From: Sphingomonadales bacterium Ga0077559
GTDB lineage: Bacteria; Pseudomonadota; Alphaproteobacteria; Sphingomonadales; Sphingomonadaceae
Length of the DNA: 64,000 nt
Assembly: GCA_001464315.1 (NCBI GenBank)
Contig: LNFK01000039.1
Span: 1-64,000, forward strand
Direction: 5' to 3'
This document shows, piece after piece, positions 32,982-42,392 of this stretch (position 1 is the stretch's first letter; each line of letters begins with the position of its first letter). The notes beneath the pieces were generated by a model. That model saw nothing but the letters and a program-made list of their open reading frames with translations. It did not search any database and was not told where the DNA came from. The position numbers and the translations under genes are program-made.

Positions 32982-34361
32982 TTAGGCAACCACGCCGAAC
33001 AGGTCATGCTCGTCGGCGTCTTCTATCGCGACGTTGACGATATCGCCTTGTGCCAAGGTTGGAGACACATCTCGCAGGAATACGTTGCCGTCGATCTCCG
33101 GCGCATCGGCCTGTGAGCGGCCGGTTGCGCCGATGCTGCCGTCGCAATCCGGATCAGAGGCGTCGGCTTCACCGATTTCATCGATGATCACAGGCAAGAC
33201 CCGTCCGACCTTGGCGGCCAGTTTGGCTGCGCTAATCGCTGCGGTTTTTTCCATGATGCGCTGGAAGCGTTCCTCTTTGATCTCTTCGGGTACCGGATTT
33301 GGAAGCAGGTTGGCAGCAGCCCCCTCGACCGGTTCGAAACGGAACGCACCGACCCGGTCGAGTTGCGCTCCTTCCAGCCATTCAAGCAGATATTCGAAGT
33401 CCGCGTCGGTCTCGCCAGGAAAACCAACAACGAAGGTCGAGCGGATCGTGATATCGGGACAGATATCGCGCCATTTGTGGACCCGTTCAAGCACCTTGGC
33501 TTCATTCGCGGGGCGCTTCATGGCTTTGAGCACATTGGGTGCTGCGTGCTGGAACGGAATATCGAGATAGGGCGTAATCAACCCTTCTGCCATCAACGGG
33601 ATGACCTGATCGACATGCGGGTAAGGATAGACGTAATGCAACCTGACCCAAGGCGGCGTGCCTTCCGCTGTCCGCAGGCCGCCAAGTTCGCGCGCCAAAT
33701 CGGTCATGTGCGCGCGGACCTCGCGGCCCTTCCACTCGCGCGGTTCATGCCGCGTGTCGACGCCGTAAGCCGAGGTATCCTGCGAAATGACAAGCAATTC
33801 CTTGGTCCCCGCCGCCACCAGTTTCTCGGCTTCGCGCAGTACCGCGTCGATCCGGCGGCTAACGAGATCGCCACGAATGCTGGGAATGATGCAAAAGGCA
33901 CAGCGGTGGTTACAGCCTTCAGAAATCTTCAGATAGGAGTAATGGCGCGGCGTGAGTTTGAGCGCGCCTTCGGGCACCAGATTGATGAACGCGTTGACCG
34001 GCATCGGCGCCGCCTCATGCACAGCGCCAACCACTGCTTCATATTGATGCGCGCCGCTGATCGCCAGAACCTTGGGATAACGCGCTCGAATCATTTCGGC
34101 CTCGTTGCCAAGGCATCCGGTGACGATCACCCGGCCGTTTTCGGCGAGAGCCTCGCCAATTGCCTCTAGGCTCTCTTCCTTAGCCGAATCCAGAAATCCG
34201 CAGGTGTTGACGAGCACAACATCGGCACCGGCATAGTCCGCCGACATCGCGTAGCCATCGGCGCGCAATTTGGTGAGAATCCGTTCACTGTCGACCAACG
34301 CCTTGGGACAGCCGAGCGAAACCATGCCCACTTTGGGCGCTGTAGGAATTTGAGTTGCCAT
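32982..34361 (-). CDS. rimO: Ribosomal protein S12 methylthiotransferase RimO
   Basis: A 459-residue radical-SAM enzyme that adds a methylthio group to Asp88 of ribosomal protein S12. The N-terminal MTTase domain has [18 protein letters not shown]; the radical-SAM cluster motif is [20 protein letters not shown] (CxxxCxxC); a C-terminal TRAM domain ends the protein. [20 protein letters not shown] and [13 protein letters not shown]-type segments agree with RimO rather than MiaB. The open frame begins at 34400; [13 protein letters not shown] from 34361 is chosen. It is divergent from the DUF1761 gene. Confidence 0.95.
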   Translation of the reverse strand: MATQIPTAPKVGMVSLGCPKALVDSERILTKLRADGYAMSADYAGADVVLVNTCGFLDSAKEESLEAIGEALAENGRVIVTGCLGNEAEMIRARYPKVLAISGAHQYEAVVGAVHEAAPMPVNAFINLVPEGALKLTPRHYSYLKISEGCNHRCAFCIIPSIRGDLVSRRIDAVLREAEKLVAAGTKELLVISQDTSAYGVDTRHEPREWKGREVRAHMTDLARELGGLRTAEGTPPWVRLHYVYPYPHVDQVIPLMAEGLITPYLDIPFQHAAPNVLKAMKRPANEAKVLERVHKWRDICPDITIRSTFVVGFPGETDADFEYLLEWLEGAQLDRVGAFRFEPVEGAAANLLPNPVPEEIKEERFQRIMEKTAAISAAKLAAKVGRVLPVIIDEIGEADASDPDCDGSIGATGRSQADAPEIDGNVFLRDVSPTLAQGDIVNVAIEDADEHDLFGVVA

Positions 34362-34449
34362 GATTGAGGCGCGCATAGCGGGTTTGGACAGGCTTGTCAC
34401 GAACCGCGAACAGGAGCATGATTACGGCACACATTTGGGGGACGCCGAC

Positions 34450-34851
34450 ATGGCAAATGCGAATTTACTGGCAATATTGATTGCTGCAGCAGCCGGATTT
34501 CTGGTCGGCGGGCTCTGGTACGGGCCACTGTTTGGCAAAGCATGGATGGTCGAGCATGACTTTGTCGAAGAAGAATTGAAAAAGGCAAATATGCTGAAAA
34601 TATATGGTCTGACATTTGCTTTTAGCGTGCTGTCGGCAGTTTTTCTGGGCCATTTGCTGGCATTTTTCGACACCAGCCCGCGATCGACGATGATGATCTC
34701 GATCGGCATTGCTTTGGGTTATATTGTGCCAGCCATCGGCACCAATTATCTGTTTTCGCGCAAATCGGGAAAGCTGTTTGCGATTGATGCGGGATATTGG
34801 CTGGTATTCTACGCCGCGATGGGTGCGGTGTTTGCAATGCTTGGCACTTAA
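34450..34851 (+). CDS. DUF1761 membrane protein
   Basis: A 133-residue membrane protein with four hydrophobic helices. MANANLLAILIAAAAGFLVGGLWYGPLFGKAWM is the usual DUF1761 start (read in parts) and ends GYWLVFYAAMGAVFAMLG. No function is known to me. The open frame begins at 34360, but the Ala-Asn-rich start from 34450 is correct for the family. It is divergent from rimO, and its last four bases overlap the convergent K+ channel gene. Confidence 0.8.
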   Translation: MANANLLAILIAAAAGFLVGGLWYGPLFGKAWMVEHDFVEEELKKANMLKIYGLTFAFSVLSAVFLGHLLAFFDTSPRSTMMISIGIALGYIVPAIGTNYLFSRKSGKLFAIDAGYWLVFYAAMGAVFAMLGT

Positions 34852-35894
34852 GACGAATTCGTTCCGTTTGCAGTAGCAGGAATGATTTGTACCAGCATAT
34901 CACCTGCCTGCAGAGCCATAGCCTCTTTTTCCCAGAAACCAAAGGCACGCCCACCTCGATAAACTCTTACGCCCAGACCACCGGGCAAATCGCGTAAGCG
35001 CATGCCGATTTCGTCATCGGCGATAGGCCGTTCTTCCATCAGCACCTGGCCGCTGATCGATGCAAGGTCGGTCAGATACTCGGCAATATGTTCGCCGTGG
35101 CAGGAGCTTGCGAGCAAAAGCCCGGTAAAGCTGACCGGATTGATTACCGTATTCGCGCCCGCCTGCCGCGCGAGCAATTCATTATCGCTCGCCCTGATCA
35201 CGACACTGATCGGAATGACCGGTGCCAAATGGCGGACTGTGAGTACCATCAAGATCGCCGTGTCATCGCGGCCTGCCGACACGATAACAGACGAGGCCTG
35301 CGCGATGCGGATATCGTTCAGGGTCTCATCGCGCGTCGCATCGCCGTGAAGAACGTTACAGCCCAATTCTTCAGCTTGCGCGAGCCGGTCTTCATTCATG
35401 TCGACAACGACGATATTGGCAGGTTCGGTCCCGCGTTCGATCAGCTCGCGGACCGCTTCGGAACCGCTGGTACCGAAACCCAGCGCCACAATATGCCCGG
35501 TCAGGTTCTTCTGTATCTGTGCCATGCGCCATTTTTCCCAGCTGCGTTTAAGGACGAAATTATAGGCCGTACCGACGAAAATGAAGAGCACCGCGATGCG
35601 CACCGGCGTCACGATGATCGCCTCGATAAAGCGCGAGCGGTCCGACACAGGGGCAATGTCGCCAAAACCGGTCGTCGTGACCGAAATCATCGTAAAATAG
35701 ACGACGTCCAGAAAGCTGATAACACCGTCATGCGTGTCTTTAAGGCCTTCGCGGTCGAACCAGTGAATCAGGATGACAAATCCGATCAGCGCGAACGCGA
35801 GCGATAAGCGCAAAAGGACGTCGGCCCAAACCGGCAGCCTGCTCGCCCGCTTTAGCGGGGCCGTAAATCGGTAAAGAGGCTTAGCCGGTCGCAT
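34848..35894 (-). CDS. Two-span potassium channel with RCK/TrkA-N domain
   Basis: A 348-residue channel subunit. TM1 (VLLRLSLAFALIGFVILI), the selectivity filter region (MISVTTTGFGDIAPVS) and TM2 (VRIAVLFIFVGTAYNFVL) form a Kir/KcsA-like pore; residues about 125-260 are a Rossmann RCK domain (IVALGFGTSGSEAVREL, VVVDMNED), and a C-terminal TrkA_C-like part follows. It should be a ligand-gated K+ channel like MthK. The open frame begins at 36059, but the ATG at 35894 lies 14 bases inside the end of the upstream nlpD-like gene, so coupling is likely. The ribosome site is weak. Confidence 0.88.
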   Translation of the reverse strand: MRPAKPLYRFTAPLKRASRLPVWADVLLRLSLAFALIGFVILIHWFDREGLKDTHDGVISFLDVVYFTMISVTTTGFGDIAPVSDRSRFIEAIIVTPVRIAVLFIFVGTAYNFVLKRSWEKWRMAQIQKNLTGHIVALGFGTSGSEAVRELIERGTEPANIVVVDMNEDRLAQAEELGCNVLHGDATRDETLNDIRIAQASSVIVSAGRDDTAILMVLTVRHLAPVIPISVVIRASDNELLARQAGANTVINPVSFTGLLLASSCHGEHIAEYLTDLASISGQVLMEERPIADDEIGMRLRDLPGGLGVRVYRGGRAFGFWEKEAMALQAGDMLVQIIPATANGTNSS

Positions 35895-36909
35895 ATTGCA
35901 CCGGTAGAACGGTTTGCGGGTTAATTGGTTTCCTATCCTTGCGGATTTCGAAATGCAATTGCGGCTGAGTGACATATCCGGTTTCACCGACTCCGCCGAG
36001 CGCCTGACCGGCTGTAACGAGCTCGCCTTTGGTGACATTGAGGCTGCCGAGATGACCATAAGCGGTCACCCACCCGCCGCCATGATCGATCAGCACCAGC
36101 CCGCCAAATACGCCGATCTCATTGCCGCTATAGACGACGGTGCCGGGCGCTGCAGCGCGTACCGGTGTGCCGCCAAGCGCAGAAATGTTTAGCCCGTCAT
36201 TCACGCGGCCGCCGCCCTGCGATCCAAAGGAACCGATAACCGCGCCTTGAAGCGGCCATGCAAAACGACCAACGAAATTGGCCGACGGGGCAGGCAGGAC
36301 AGAAGGCCGCCCAGCTGGTTGTCCGCCGGTGACAATATCATCGATGTTGAGACTGAAGGCCGCTGCGCGCATCTCGGGTGTTATTTCGGTCGGCGTGCTG
36401 CTATCGGACGCAGTTGAAGGCAACAGCAAATTTTGCCCGACTTGCAGCGTGTAGGGCGGCTGCAGCGCGTTCATCATAACAATGCCGGCCCACACAACAC
36501 CATATGCCCGCGCAATCGCTATACCCGTCTCCCCGCTGCCTACTTTATGATAAAGTCCGCCCGGGATTTGAAGTTGGTCGCCCGCGCGGAGGGGATAAGG
36601 CGGTCGCAGATTGTTGACATCGGCAATTGCGGTCGCGCCTGCTCCGGTCTTTGTCGCGATGGCAAACAGGCTATCGCCTGACTGAACGATATAAGCCGAT
36701 GTCGCGACTTGGCGCGCATTGCGTTCGACAACCGCTGGGCTCCAGCTTGGCGTTTCGGCAACGAAGGCTTTTTCAGGTACAAGTTGCGGGTCTGAATTTT
36801 CGGACGCCGGGGCATCGGAATTGCGCCCAATCCGGTAGTCATCGCCGCCCGGCGGAATGCAGGCGGCGAGACTTAACGTTGACCCCAGCGCAAACAATCT
36901 CCCCCGCAT
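35881..36909 (-). CDS. nlpD: NlpD-like LysM/LytM lipoprotein (amidase activator)
   Basis: A 342-residue envelope lipoprotein. The lipobox is STLSLAAC (Cys17). Two LysM domains follow: SAYIVQSGDSLFAIATKTG ... LQIPG and YHKVGSGETGIAIARAYG ... LLLPS. The C-terminal LytM domain spans about residues 215-340. Its zinc-ligand positions are degenerate: NDGLNISALGG lacks the first His, and QLHFEIRKD has Gln in place of the HxH His. This is the state of NlpD and EnvC, which activate amidases rather than cut peptidoglycan. It lies 14 bases after surE, the surE-nlpD order known from gammaproteobacteria. Confidence 0.88.
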   Translation of the reverse strand: MRGRLFALGSTLSLAACIPPGGDDYRIGRNSDAPASENSDPQLVPEKAFVAETPSWSPAVVERNARQVATSAYIVQSGDSLFAIATKTGAGATAIADVNNLRPPYPLRAGDQLQIPGGLYHKVGSGETGIAIARAYGVVWAGIVMMNALQPPYTLQVGQNLLLPSTASDSSTPTEITPEMRAAAFSLNIDDIVTGGQPAGRPSVLPAPSANFVGRFAWPLQGAVIGSFGSQGGGRVNDGLNISALGGTPVRAAAPGTVVYSGNEIGVFGGLVLIDHGGGWVTAYGHLGSLNVTKGELVTAGQALGGVGETGYVTQPQLHFEIRKDRKPINPQTVLPVQYATG

Positions 36910-36923
36910 GCCTACTGCCTTCC

Positions 36924-37691
36924 CTATACGCCGTAAGCGGTATGCAACGCCCCCATTGATTCGCGGTGCGTCAGATCAAGCTGCAACGGTGTGACCGCGA
37001 TATAGCCGTCTTCAATCACTTCGAGGTCAGTGTCGTGCCCCGACGTGTGAACCATGCCGTGCAGACCGAACCAGTAATAATCATAACCGCGCGGGTCGGT
37101 GCCTTTAACTATCGAGCCGCGGCTGTAGTCATGGAATCCTTGCCGTGCGACCTTAATGCCCTTGACGTCTGCGGGCAGCAGGGCCGGGAAATTGACGTTT
37201 ATCAATGTGCGCGGTGTGAATGGCATTTCCAGCAGCGGCCGCAATACGCGCTCACCCCATTCTTCAGCAGCAGAGAATGGCACGGCGTCGGCCATGCCTT
37301 CCTTGCTGTACACCTGACTCATCGCAATCGACCGGATGCCTGCGAGCGAACCCTCCATTGCTGCGGAGACTGTTCCCGAATAAGTGATGTCATCGCCGAG
37401 GTTTGCACCGCGATTGACGCCCGACAAGATGAGGTCGGGCTTCGCATCCTTCATGATGACGCCTAGGCCAAGCATGACGGAATCGGTTGGCGTGCCAGCG
37501 ACCGAATAATGTTTCTCGCCATGCTGGCGGATGCGGACTGGCTTTGTGAGCGTCAGCGAATGGCCTGCACCTGAGTTTTCCTCGGCGGGGGCCACGATCC
37601 AAATATCGTCGCTGATCGTCCGCGCGATGCTTTCCAGCACCTTCAGGCCCGGAGCGTTGACGCCATCGTCATTGGTCAAGAGTATGCGCAT
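36924..37691 (-). CDS. surE: 5'/3'-nucleotidase SurE
   Basis: A 255-residue SurE nucleotidase. The metal-binding opening [20 protein letters not shown] and the conserved LSGVNRGANLGDDITYSGTVSAA are diagnostic. IAMSQVY and LINVNFPALL are further typical positions. It removes phosphate from nucleoside 5'- and 3'-monophosphates. Its ATG overlaps the serS stop by one base (TGATG), so it is translationally coupled to serS; the nlpD-like gene follows after 14 bases. Confidence 0.95.
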   Translation of the reverse strand: MRILLTNDDGVNAPGLKVLESIARTISDDIWIVAPAEENSGAGHSLTLTKPVRIRQHGEKHYSVAGTPTDSVMLGLGVIMKDAKPDLILSGVNRGANLGDDITYSGTVSAAMEGSLAGIRSIAMSQVYSKEGMADAVPFSAAEEWGERVLRPLLEMPFTPRTLINVNFPALLPADVKGIKVARQGFHDYSRGSIVKGTDPRGYDYYWFGLHGMVHTSGHDTDLEVIEDGYIAVTPLQLDLTHRESMGALHTAYGV

Positions 37692-38971
37692 CAGCCCATC
37701 GGCTCCAATTTGGTGATGCCGCCCATGTAGGGGAGCAAGGCGGTCGGGACGGTGACAGAGCCATCGGCTTGCTGATAATTTTCGAGCACTGCAACTAACG
37801 TGCGTCCAACCGCGAGGCCGGAACCATTGAGCGTGTGGACGAAGATACTTCCCTTGCCCTCAGCAGGCCTATAACGCGCGTTCATCCGTCGTGCTTGCCA
37901 GTCGCCGCAGTTCGAGCAGCTCGAAATTTCGCGGTAGAGCCCCTGCCCCGGCAGCCACACTTCGAGATCATAGGTTTTGCGCGCCGATGCGCCCATGTCG
38001 CCGGTGCAGAGCAGCATCTTGCGGTAGGGCAGTTTGAGCGCCTGCAAGATCGCTTCGGCTGACGCGGTCAGATATTCATGCTCGGCCTCGCTGTCTTCCG
38101 GCCGGGAAATCGAGACCAATTCGACCTTTTCAAACTGGTGCTGGCGAATTAGGCCTTTGGTGTCCTTGCCAGCTGCGCCTGCTTCGGAGCGGAAACACGG
38201 CGTGAGCGCGGTCATGCGGATTGGAAGTTTGGCCTCGTCTAATATTTGCCCTGCAATGCTGTTGGTGAGCGATACCTCTGCCGTCGGAATTAACCAATGG
38301 CCAGTGGTGGTCTGGAACAGATCTTCGGAAAACTTCGGCAGCTGGCCCGTTCCGAATGCGGCCTCGTCTTTCACCAGATAAGGCGTTGCGCATTCGCCAT
38401 AGCCGCGCGCAACAGTGTGCTGGTCGAGCATGAACTGCCCGAGTGCGCGGTTGAGCCGCGCCATTTGCCCGCGCATAAAGGTAAAGCGCGAACCAGACAG
38501 CGCGACGCCGGTGTCAAAATCTAACCCGAGGGGTGGGCCGATGTCAGCGTGGTCTTTGGGCGTGAAATCAAAATTACGCAGCGTGCCAACACGGGTGACT
38601 TCGACATTGTCGTTTTCGTCGGCGCCATCTGGTGCAGCGTCGGCTGGGAGATTGGGAAGCCCCGCGAGCAGTGAATCCAATGCAACACCAACCACACGCT
38701 CCTGTTCCTCCAGTTGCGGCAAGCCTTCCTTCAACCCTGCGACTTCTTTCATCAAAGCTGCTGCGGCTGCTTCGTCGCCTTTGCCTTTGGCTACGCCAAT
38801 AGCTTTCGATGCTTCGTTCCTGCGCGCCTGACCTGCCTGCCATGCGGTTTGCAAAGCTCGGCGTTTTTCATCCAGCACCAATATTTGAGCCGATATCGAA
38901 TCCACCCTGCGCCGTTTCAGCGCTGCGTCAAAAGCTTCGGGATTTTCGCGTATATATTTCAGATCGTGCAT
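37691..38971 (-). CDS. serS: Seryl-tRNA synthetase
   Basis: A 426-residue class II synthetase. The N-terminal long coiled coil (about residues 25-110, [19 protein letters not shown] ...) is the tRNA-binding arm. Motif 2 is [23 protein letters not shown] and motif 3 is [19 protein letters not shown]. The length is normal. It starts [20 protein letters not shown]. It is first in a serS-surE-nlpD-K+ channel run with overlapping or near-overlapping junctions. A terminator of the preceding gene lies upstream at 39011. Confidence 0.97.
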   Translation of the reverse strand: MHDLKYIRENPEAFDAALKRRRVDSISAQILVLDEKRRALQTAWQAGQARRNEASKAIGVAKGKGDEAAAAALMKEVAGLKEGLPQLEEQERVVGVALDSLLAGLPNLPADAAPDGADENDNVEVTRVGTLRNFDFTPKDHADIGPPLGLDFDTGVALSGSRFTFMRGQMARLNRALGQFMLDQHTVARGYGECATPYLVKDEAAFGTGQLPKFSEDLFQTTTGHWLIPTAEVSLTNSIAGQILDEAKLPIRMTALTPCFRSEAGAAGKDTKGLIRQHQFEKVELVSISRPEDSEAEHEYLTASAEAILQALKLPYRKMLLCTGDMGASARKTYDLEVWLPGQGLYREISSCSNCGDWQARRMNARYRPAEGKGSIFVHTLNGSGLAVGRTLVAVLENYQQADGSVTVPTALLPYMGGITKLEPMG

Positions 38972-39010
38972 GGCCGCCGGCTATGCCGAGCCGCTGGCCC
39001 CTGCGCAACG

Positions 39011-39040
39011 AAAAAGGGCGGCTCCCCCGAACCGCCCTTT
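39011..39040 (-). terminator. Rho-independent terminator of the Ser/Gly-rich gene
   Basis: AAAGGGCGG (39013-39021) and CCGCCCTTT (39032-39040) form a perfect 9-bp stem. On the minus strand it is followed by TTTTT (39015-39011). It lies 22 bases after the Ser/Gly-rich gene stop and separates it from serS. Confidence 0.8.
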
Positions 39041-39062
39041 AATCGAACAAGACGCTGCCCCC

Positions 39063-40319
39063 TTATGCGGCAATCTTGTCCTTGTTTTTCTTGGCCACGC
39101 GGCGGCGGGCGAAAAGGCCTGCTGCTGCAGCACCGAAGAGTAATACCATCGGTGGTGCGGGAACGTCGGTGCCGCCGGTCGAACCACCGGATCCGCCACT
39201 CGAGGACGAGCTGGACGATGAGGACGAAGAAGAACTGCTGCTCGATGAAGCGCCCGAAGAGGTGCTGCCGCCGAACGATGACGACGTGCTGCCACCGCTC
39301 CCGCCAAAGCTCGATGAACCACCTGACGATGATGATGAACCCGACGAAGAGCTGGAAGACGAGGACGATCCGCTGGAGCCCGAGCTTCCCGAAGAACCGC
39401 TCGAACCCGAACTACCCGACGATCCGCTCGAACCGTTGCTGCCGCCTGAACCGCCATAGCTGGACGAACCACCTGGCTTACCTGAGCTGCCGCCATAACT
39501 CGACGAACCATGTCCGCCCGAACCGCCGGGCTTACCGGAGCTTCCGCCACCGCCCGATGAAGAACTGCTGCTCGATGACGAGCTGGACGAAGATGATGAA
39601 CTCGACGACGACGATGATCCTGAACTGGTTACCGCACCGCTCGATGTGCTGACATTGCCCGAAGATGTCGAGACGCCACCGGTTGATGTGCTGACACCAC
39701 CAGTGGATGTTGAAATGCCGCCAGTCGACGTGCTCACGCCGCCCGTCGATGTGCTGACGCCACCAGTTGAAGTTGACGTGGAGACACCGCCAGTCGAAGT
39801 CGAGACGCCGCCCGACGTGCTAGACGTGCTCGAACCGCCTGAGCCGCCTGAGGAGGTCGAACTGGAAATTCCGCCGGTGCTGCTCGACGTTGACGAGATC
39901 ACGACGGTTCCGCTGCTGCCACCGCCGCCGCCTGAGAAGCCGCCAAAGAAACCACCGCCGAAACCGCCACCAAATCCGCCCGATCCGCCGATGACAACCG
40001 GAACGCCTCCACCGCTGCTGCCGCCGTCATATGGTGCGGGTGGCATGAAAGGTACTGGAATGGGCGGCATGCCCTGGCTTGCGACCGTTACAACAGTGGG
40101 TGTGCAGGTCGATGTGGTGGTCGTGCGAACAACCTTGCGGACGCGCTTAACCTTGCGGACCGGCGTCCGGTGCGCAATTTTGCGTGCCTTAGGGTTGTGT
40201 TTCTTGACTTTGTAGACTTGCGCGGGCGGAGTATCCGCAACCTGCATAGCGCCGCCGCCAATAAGCGCACCGCCGCAGGTGCAAGCACAAAGTTTCGCTA
40301 AAGCCATGCGTACTGACAT
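39063..40319 (-). CDS. Ser/Gly-rich low-complexity surface protein with PEP-CTERM-like tail
   Basis: A 418-residue exported-looking protein. MSVRMALAKLCACTCGGALIGGG is an N-terminal signal-like segment, followed by a very basic stretch (KARKIAHRTPVRKVKRVRKVV, residues about 40-60). Pro- and Gly-rich parts come next, then tandem STSTGGV repeats (about residues 160-230) and long Ser/Gly runs. The C-terminus, PAPPMVLLFGAAAAGLFARRR, has a proline motif, a hydrophobic span and an Arg cluster, similar in layout to PEP-CTERM sorting signals. Processing by an exosortase or rhombosortase-type system is an inference. The start MSVRMALAKL at 40319 is preferred over 40349. The opposite-strand open frames are shadows of the repeats. 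Confidence 0.75.
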   Translation of the reverse strand: MSVRMALAKLCACTCGGALIGGGAMQVADTPPAQVYKVKKHNPKARKIAHRTPVRKVKRVRKVVRTTTTSTCTPTVVTVASQGMPPIPVPFMPPAPYDGGSSGGGVPVVIGGSGGFGGGFGGGFFGGFSGGGGGSSGTVVISSTSSSTGGISSSTSSGGSGGSSTSSTSGGVSTSTGGVSTSTSTGGVSTSTGGVSTSTGGISTSTGGVSTSTGGVSTSSGNVSTSSGAVTSSGSSSSSSSSSSSSSSSSSSSSSGGGGSSGKPGGSGGHGSSSYGGSSGKPGGSSSYGGSGGSNGSSGSSGSSGSSGSSGSSGSSGSSSSSSSSSGSSSSSGGSSSFGGSGGSTSSSFGGSTSSGASSSSSSSSSSSSSSSSSGGSGGSTGGTDVPAPPMVLLFGAAAAGLFARRRVAKKNKDKIAA

Positions 40320-40688
40320 AATCTCGACCTTCTTCAGCCTTGGAGCCAAAGGTTCAATCCATTGCGGACTGGCTTCCCTCGCCTCCTGATGGACCGAGAA
40401 ACGCAGATGTGAACGCGAAGCTCAAACACATTAACCCTGTTTGGAAGCCGCCGAGCCGAAAATTTACCGAATTTGATACGGCATTTGGCAAATCGTCCCG
40501 AACTGGAACTGTTTGCAAACCAACCATTTACCGCACCTCCCGTTTCCACAGGTTTCGGAAGTTCATAGGCGCCAAAATCGTTTTCGCGCTTGTGCGGCTA
40601 TACCCCCGAGTCTATAGGCCGCCCCGAGAGTAGGTTCTAAGCAGATTCCCCGCTTTCTGCAGGGACTGCAAGAGGTGGAGGAATTACA
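40320..40688. other. Intergenic region between the Ser/Gly-rich gene and dksA
   Basis: 369 bases without a supported gene. It holds the divergent promoters of the two flanking genes. A plausible sigma70 promoter for dksA is at 40590-40618. The stretch 40420-40560 is less GC-rich, with TTTACCGAATTTGA and TTTGGCAAAT segments. I see no tRNA, riboswitch or hairpin of note. A 97-residue open frame (40340-40633) has no family resemblance and is not called. Confidence 0.6.
40590..40618 (+). promoter_or_regulatory. Candidate sigma70 promoter of dksA
   Basis: TTGTGC (40590-40595), 17-base spacer, TATAGG (40613-40618). This has the first three -35 bases and a good -10 at ideal spacing, about 70 bases upstream of the dksA ATG. 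By eye only. Confidence 0.35.
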
Positions 40689-41153
40689 ATGGGCGCAAGC
40701 GCCGAACCTCGTGAGAGTTCCAGCGAAATCAGCAATTTCGACTATGATTTAGACCCGTTATATGTACCGAGCGAAGACGAACCGTTTATGAACGAACGGC
40801 AGCTGAAATTTTTCGAAAAGCAGCTGAATGACTGGAAAAACAGCATATTGGCAGAAGCGCAAGGGACGCTGAACCAACTGCAGGATGGCCCGATCCGTGA
40901 GCCTGATCTTAACGACCGCGCATCAAGCGAAACCGACTGGAGCATCGAGCTGCGGACCCGTGATCGCCAGCGCAAGCTTATCGCCAAGATTGAATCAGCG
41001 ATGCGCCGGATCAAAGAGGGCGAATATGGTTATTGTCAGGTGACAGGCGAACCTATTTCGCTGGCGCGGCTGCGCGCGCGTCCGATCGCGACGATGACGC
41101 TCGAGGCCCAGGAACGCCACGAGCGGCAGGAACGCGTTTCACGCGACGATTAA
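40689..41153 (+). CDS. dksA: RNA polymerase-binding transcription factor DksA
   Basis: A 154-residue DksA homologue. It has the coiled-coil region (FFEKQLNDWKNSILAEAQGTL ... ELRTRDRQRKLIAKIESAMRR) with Asp residues near the tip, and the C-terminal module GEYGYCQVTGEPISLARLRARPIATM, ERHERQERVSRDD. DksA binds the RNA polymerase secondary channel and acts with ppGpp in the stringent response. Three of the four zinc cysteines are replaced, leaving only CQVTG; this is common in alphaproteobacterial DksA. GGTGGAGGA gives a strong ribosome site. It stands alone. Confidence 0.93.
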   Translation: MGASAEPRESSSEISNFDYDLDPLYVPSEDEPFMNERQLKFFEKQLNDWKNSILAEAQGTLNQLQDGPIREPDLNDRASSETDWSIELRTRDRQRKLIAKIESAMRRIKEGEYGYCQVTGEPISLARLRARPIATMTLEAQERHERQERVSRDD

Positions 41154-41284
41154 GACCTTCGATAATTTGGTTAATCCGCCGCCGATAAAAACCTGTTTCA
41201 AGCCCAATGTTAACCTTTTAGCCACGTTTTGGTGCCACTTATCACGCATAAAATCATGGCAATCATGCCGTTTGGTAATGCGAT

Positions 41285-41668
41285 ATGAACGACCCGTTGA
41301 AATCAGAAACGCCGTCCGTCAAACGTGGGCTTGATCGAGATAGCCTGCTGCTCAAGGCAGTTTTGCGTTTTCCAAGAACCAAAGACGAAGGCGAAGTCCG
41401 TATTCGTAACCTGTCGGCCGGCGGGCTGATGGCCGAAGCACCTTTGCGGGTTGCACGCGGCGAAGCGGTCGAAATTCGTCTGCGCAGCATCGGCTGGATC
41501 AGCGGGCATGTCGCATGGGTTACCGAAGGCCGCCTTGGCATCGCGTTCGATCATCCGATCAACCCCAAAGATGCCCGCAAACCTTTGGGCACCACTGAGC
41601 ACGAAGTCCCAACCTATCTGAAAAAGCTCAACAATCCGGTAGCGCCCAACAAGCTTCGCCGTTTGTAA
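41285..41668 (+). CDS. PilZ domain protein 3
   Basis: A 127-residue protein with a PilZ-type fold: DRDSLLLKAVLRFPR, then VRIRNLSAGGLMAEAPL (N-x-S-x-x-G) and EIRLRSIGWISGHVAWVTEGRLGIAFDHPI. The first motif lacks the RxxxR arginine pair (SLLLK instead), so cyclic-di-GMP binding is doubtful; many sphingomonad PilZ proteins look like this. It differs from the two tandem PilZ proteins at 26-27 kb. Its stop is two bases from the convergent pgl stop. Confidence 0.8.
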   Translation: MNDPLKSETPSVKRGLDRDSLLLKAVLRFPRTKDEGEVRIRNLSAGGLMAEAPLRVARGEAVEIRLRSIGWISGHVAWVTEGRLGIAFDHPINPKDARKPLGTTEHEVPTYLKKLNNPVAPNKLRRL

Positions 41669-41670
41669 GC

Positions 41671-42381
41671 TCAGCCTTCATCAAGGCAGTAGATATCAAT
41701 CGGCACAACAATTTTGTCGATCACTCGCCCGATGGGATAAGCCGATTTTGCGCCATCTTCGATAGCCGCTTCAAGCACTTCGCGCTTTTTCGCTCCCGAA
41801 ATCACCAATATCGATGTGCGCGCCGAGGCGATAGCCGCGGCTGTAAGCGTCACACGATTGACCGGCGCTTCGGGTGGCAATGGATCGGGTGCGACTCCAA
41901 CAGCCCGCACGTCCTTGCCGCCATTCATGGCATCGTCGAGATCGGGACCGGGAAAAATCGAGGCTGTATGCCCATCGGCCCCCATGCCCAACCAGACGAG
42001 ATCAGGCGGCCAGTGCAGGTCGGCAAGCCTTGCGTTTGCAGCATTACCAGCAAGCTTGTGATCGGCGGCATCGCTGGTAATCGGCAACACCCGAGCGCCT
42101 TTGGGAATGAAAATCTTCGCAATCATCGCGACATTAGACAACGGATTATCAACAGCAACCAGCCGGTCGTCGGTTGGGATGATGGTAACGCTCTTCCAAC
42201 GAATATTGGCTTGCGCCAGCTTTTCCAGGATCGGTTTCGGCGTAGAGCCGCCGGGAAAGGCAACTAGTGCCTGACCACGCGCATCGAGTGCGCTTTCGAT
42301 GATGAAGGTAACATCGCCAACGACCGCGTCGATCAGATCTTCGGCGGCATCGAAATCCCACCACTCAACTTCTTCGGCCAT
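41671..42381 (-). CDS. pgl: 6-phosphogluconolactonase
   Basis: A 236-residue 6-phosphogluconolactonase of the NagB/Pgl family. ALVAFPGGSTPKPILEKLA, VTIIPTDDRLVAVDNPLSN and DLVWLGMGADGHTASIFPG are the signature segments; the His of GADGHTAS is catalytic. It hydrolyses 6-phosphogluconolactone made by Zwf. It is the last gene of the Entner-Doudoroff operon, 11 bases after eda. Being last rather than next to zwf is a known variant. Confidence 0.95.
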   Translation of the reverse strand: MAEEVEWWDFDAAEDLIDAVVGDVTFIIESALDARGQALVAFPGGSTPKPILEKLAQANIRWKSVTIIPTDDRLVAVDNPLSNVAMIAKIFIPKGARVLPITSDAADHKLAGNAANARLADLHWPPDLVWLGMGADGHTASIFPGPDLDDAMNGGKDVRAVGVAPDPLPPEAPVNRVTLTAAAIASARTSILVISGAKKREVLEAAIEDGAKSAYPIGRVIDKIVVPIDIYCLDEG

Positions 42382-42392
42382 ATTTTACTCCG

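Noticed and set aside
39646-39835. Regular repeats that resemble a CRISPR array
   Set aside because: They are in-frame codons for STSTGGV repeats; no unique spacers of constant length.
38714-40215. Long plus-strand frames rich in Arg/Ser or Pro/Val/Asp
   Set aside because: Complement of serS and of the Ser/Gly repeats; low-complexity mirror of the real gene.
40340-40633. 97-residue plus-strand frame before dksA
   Set aside because: No recognisable family, no ribosome site, lies in the promoter region.
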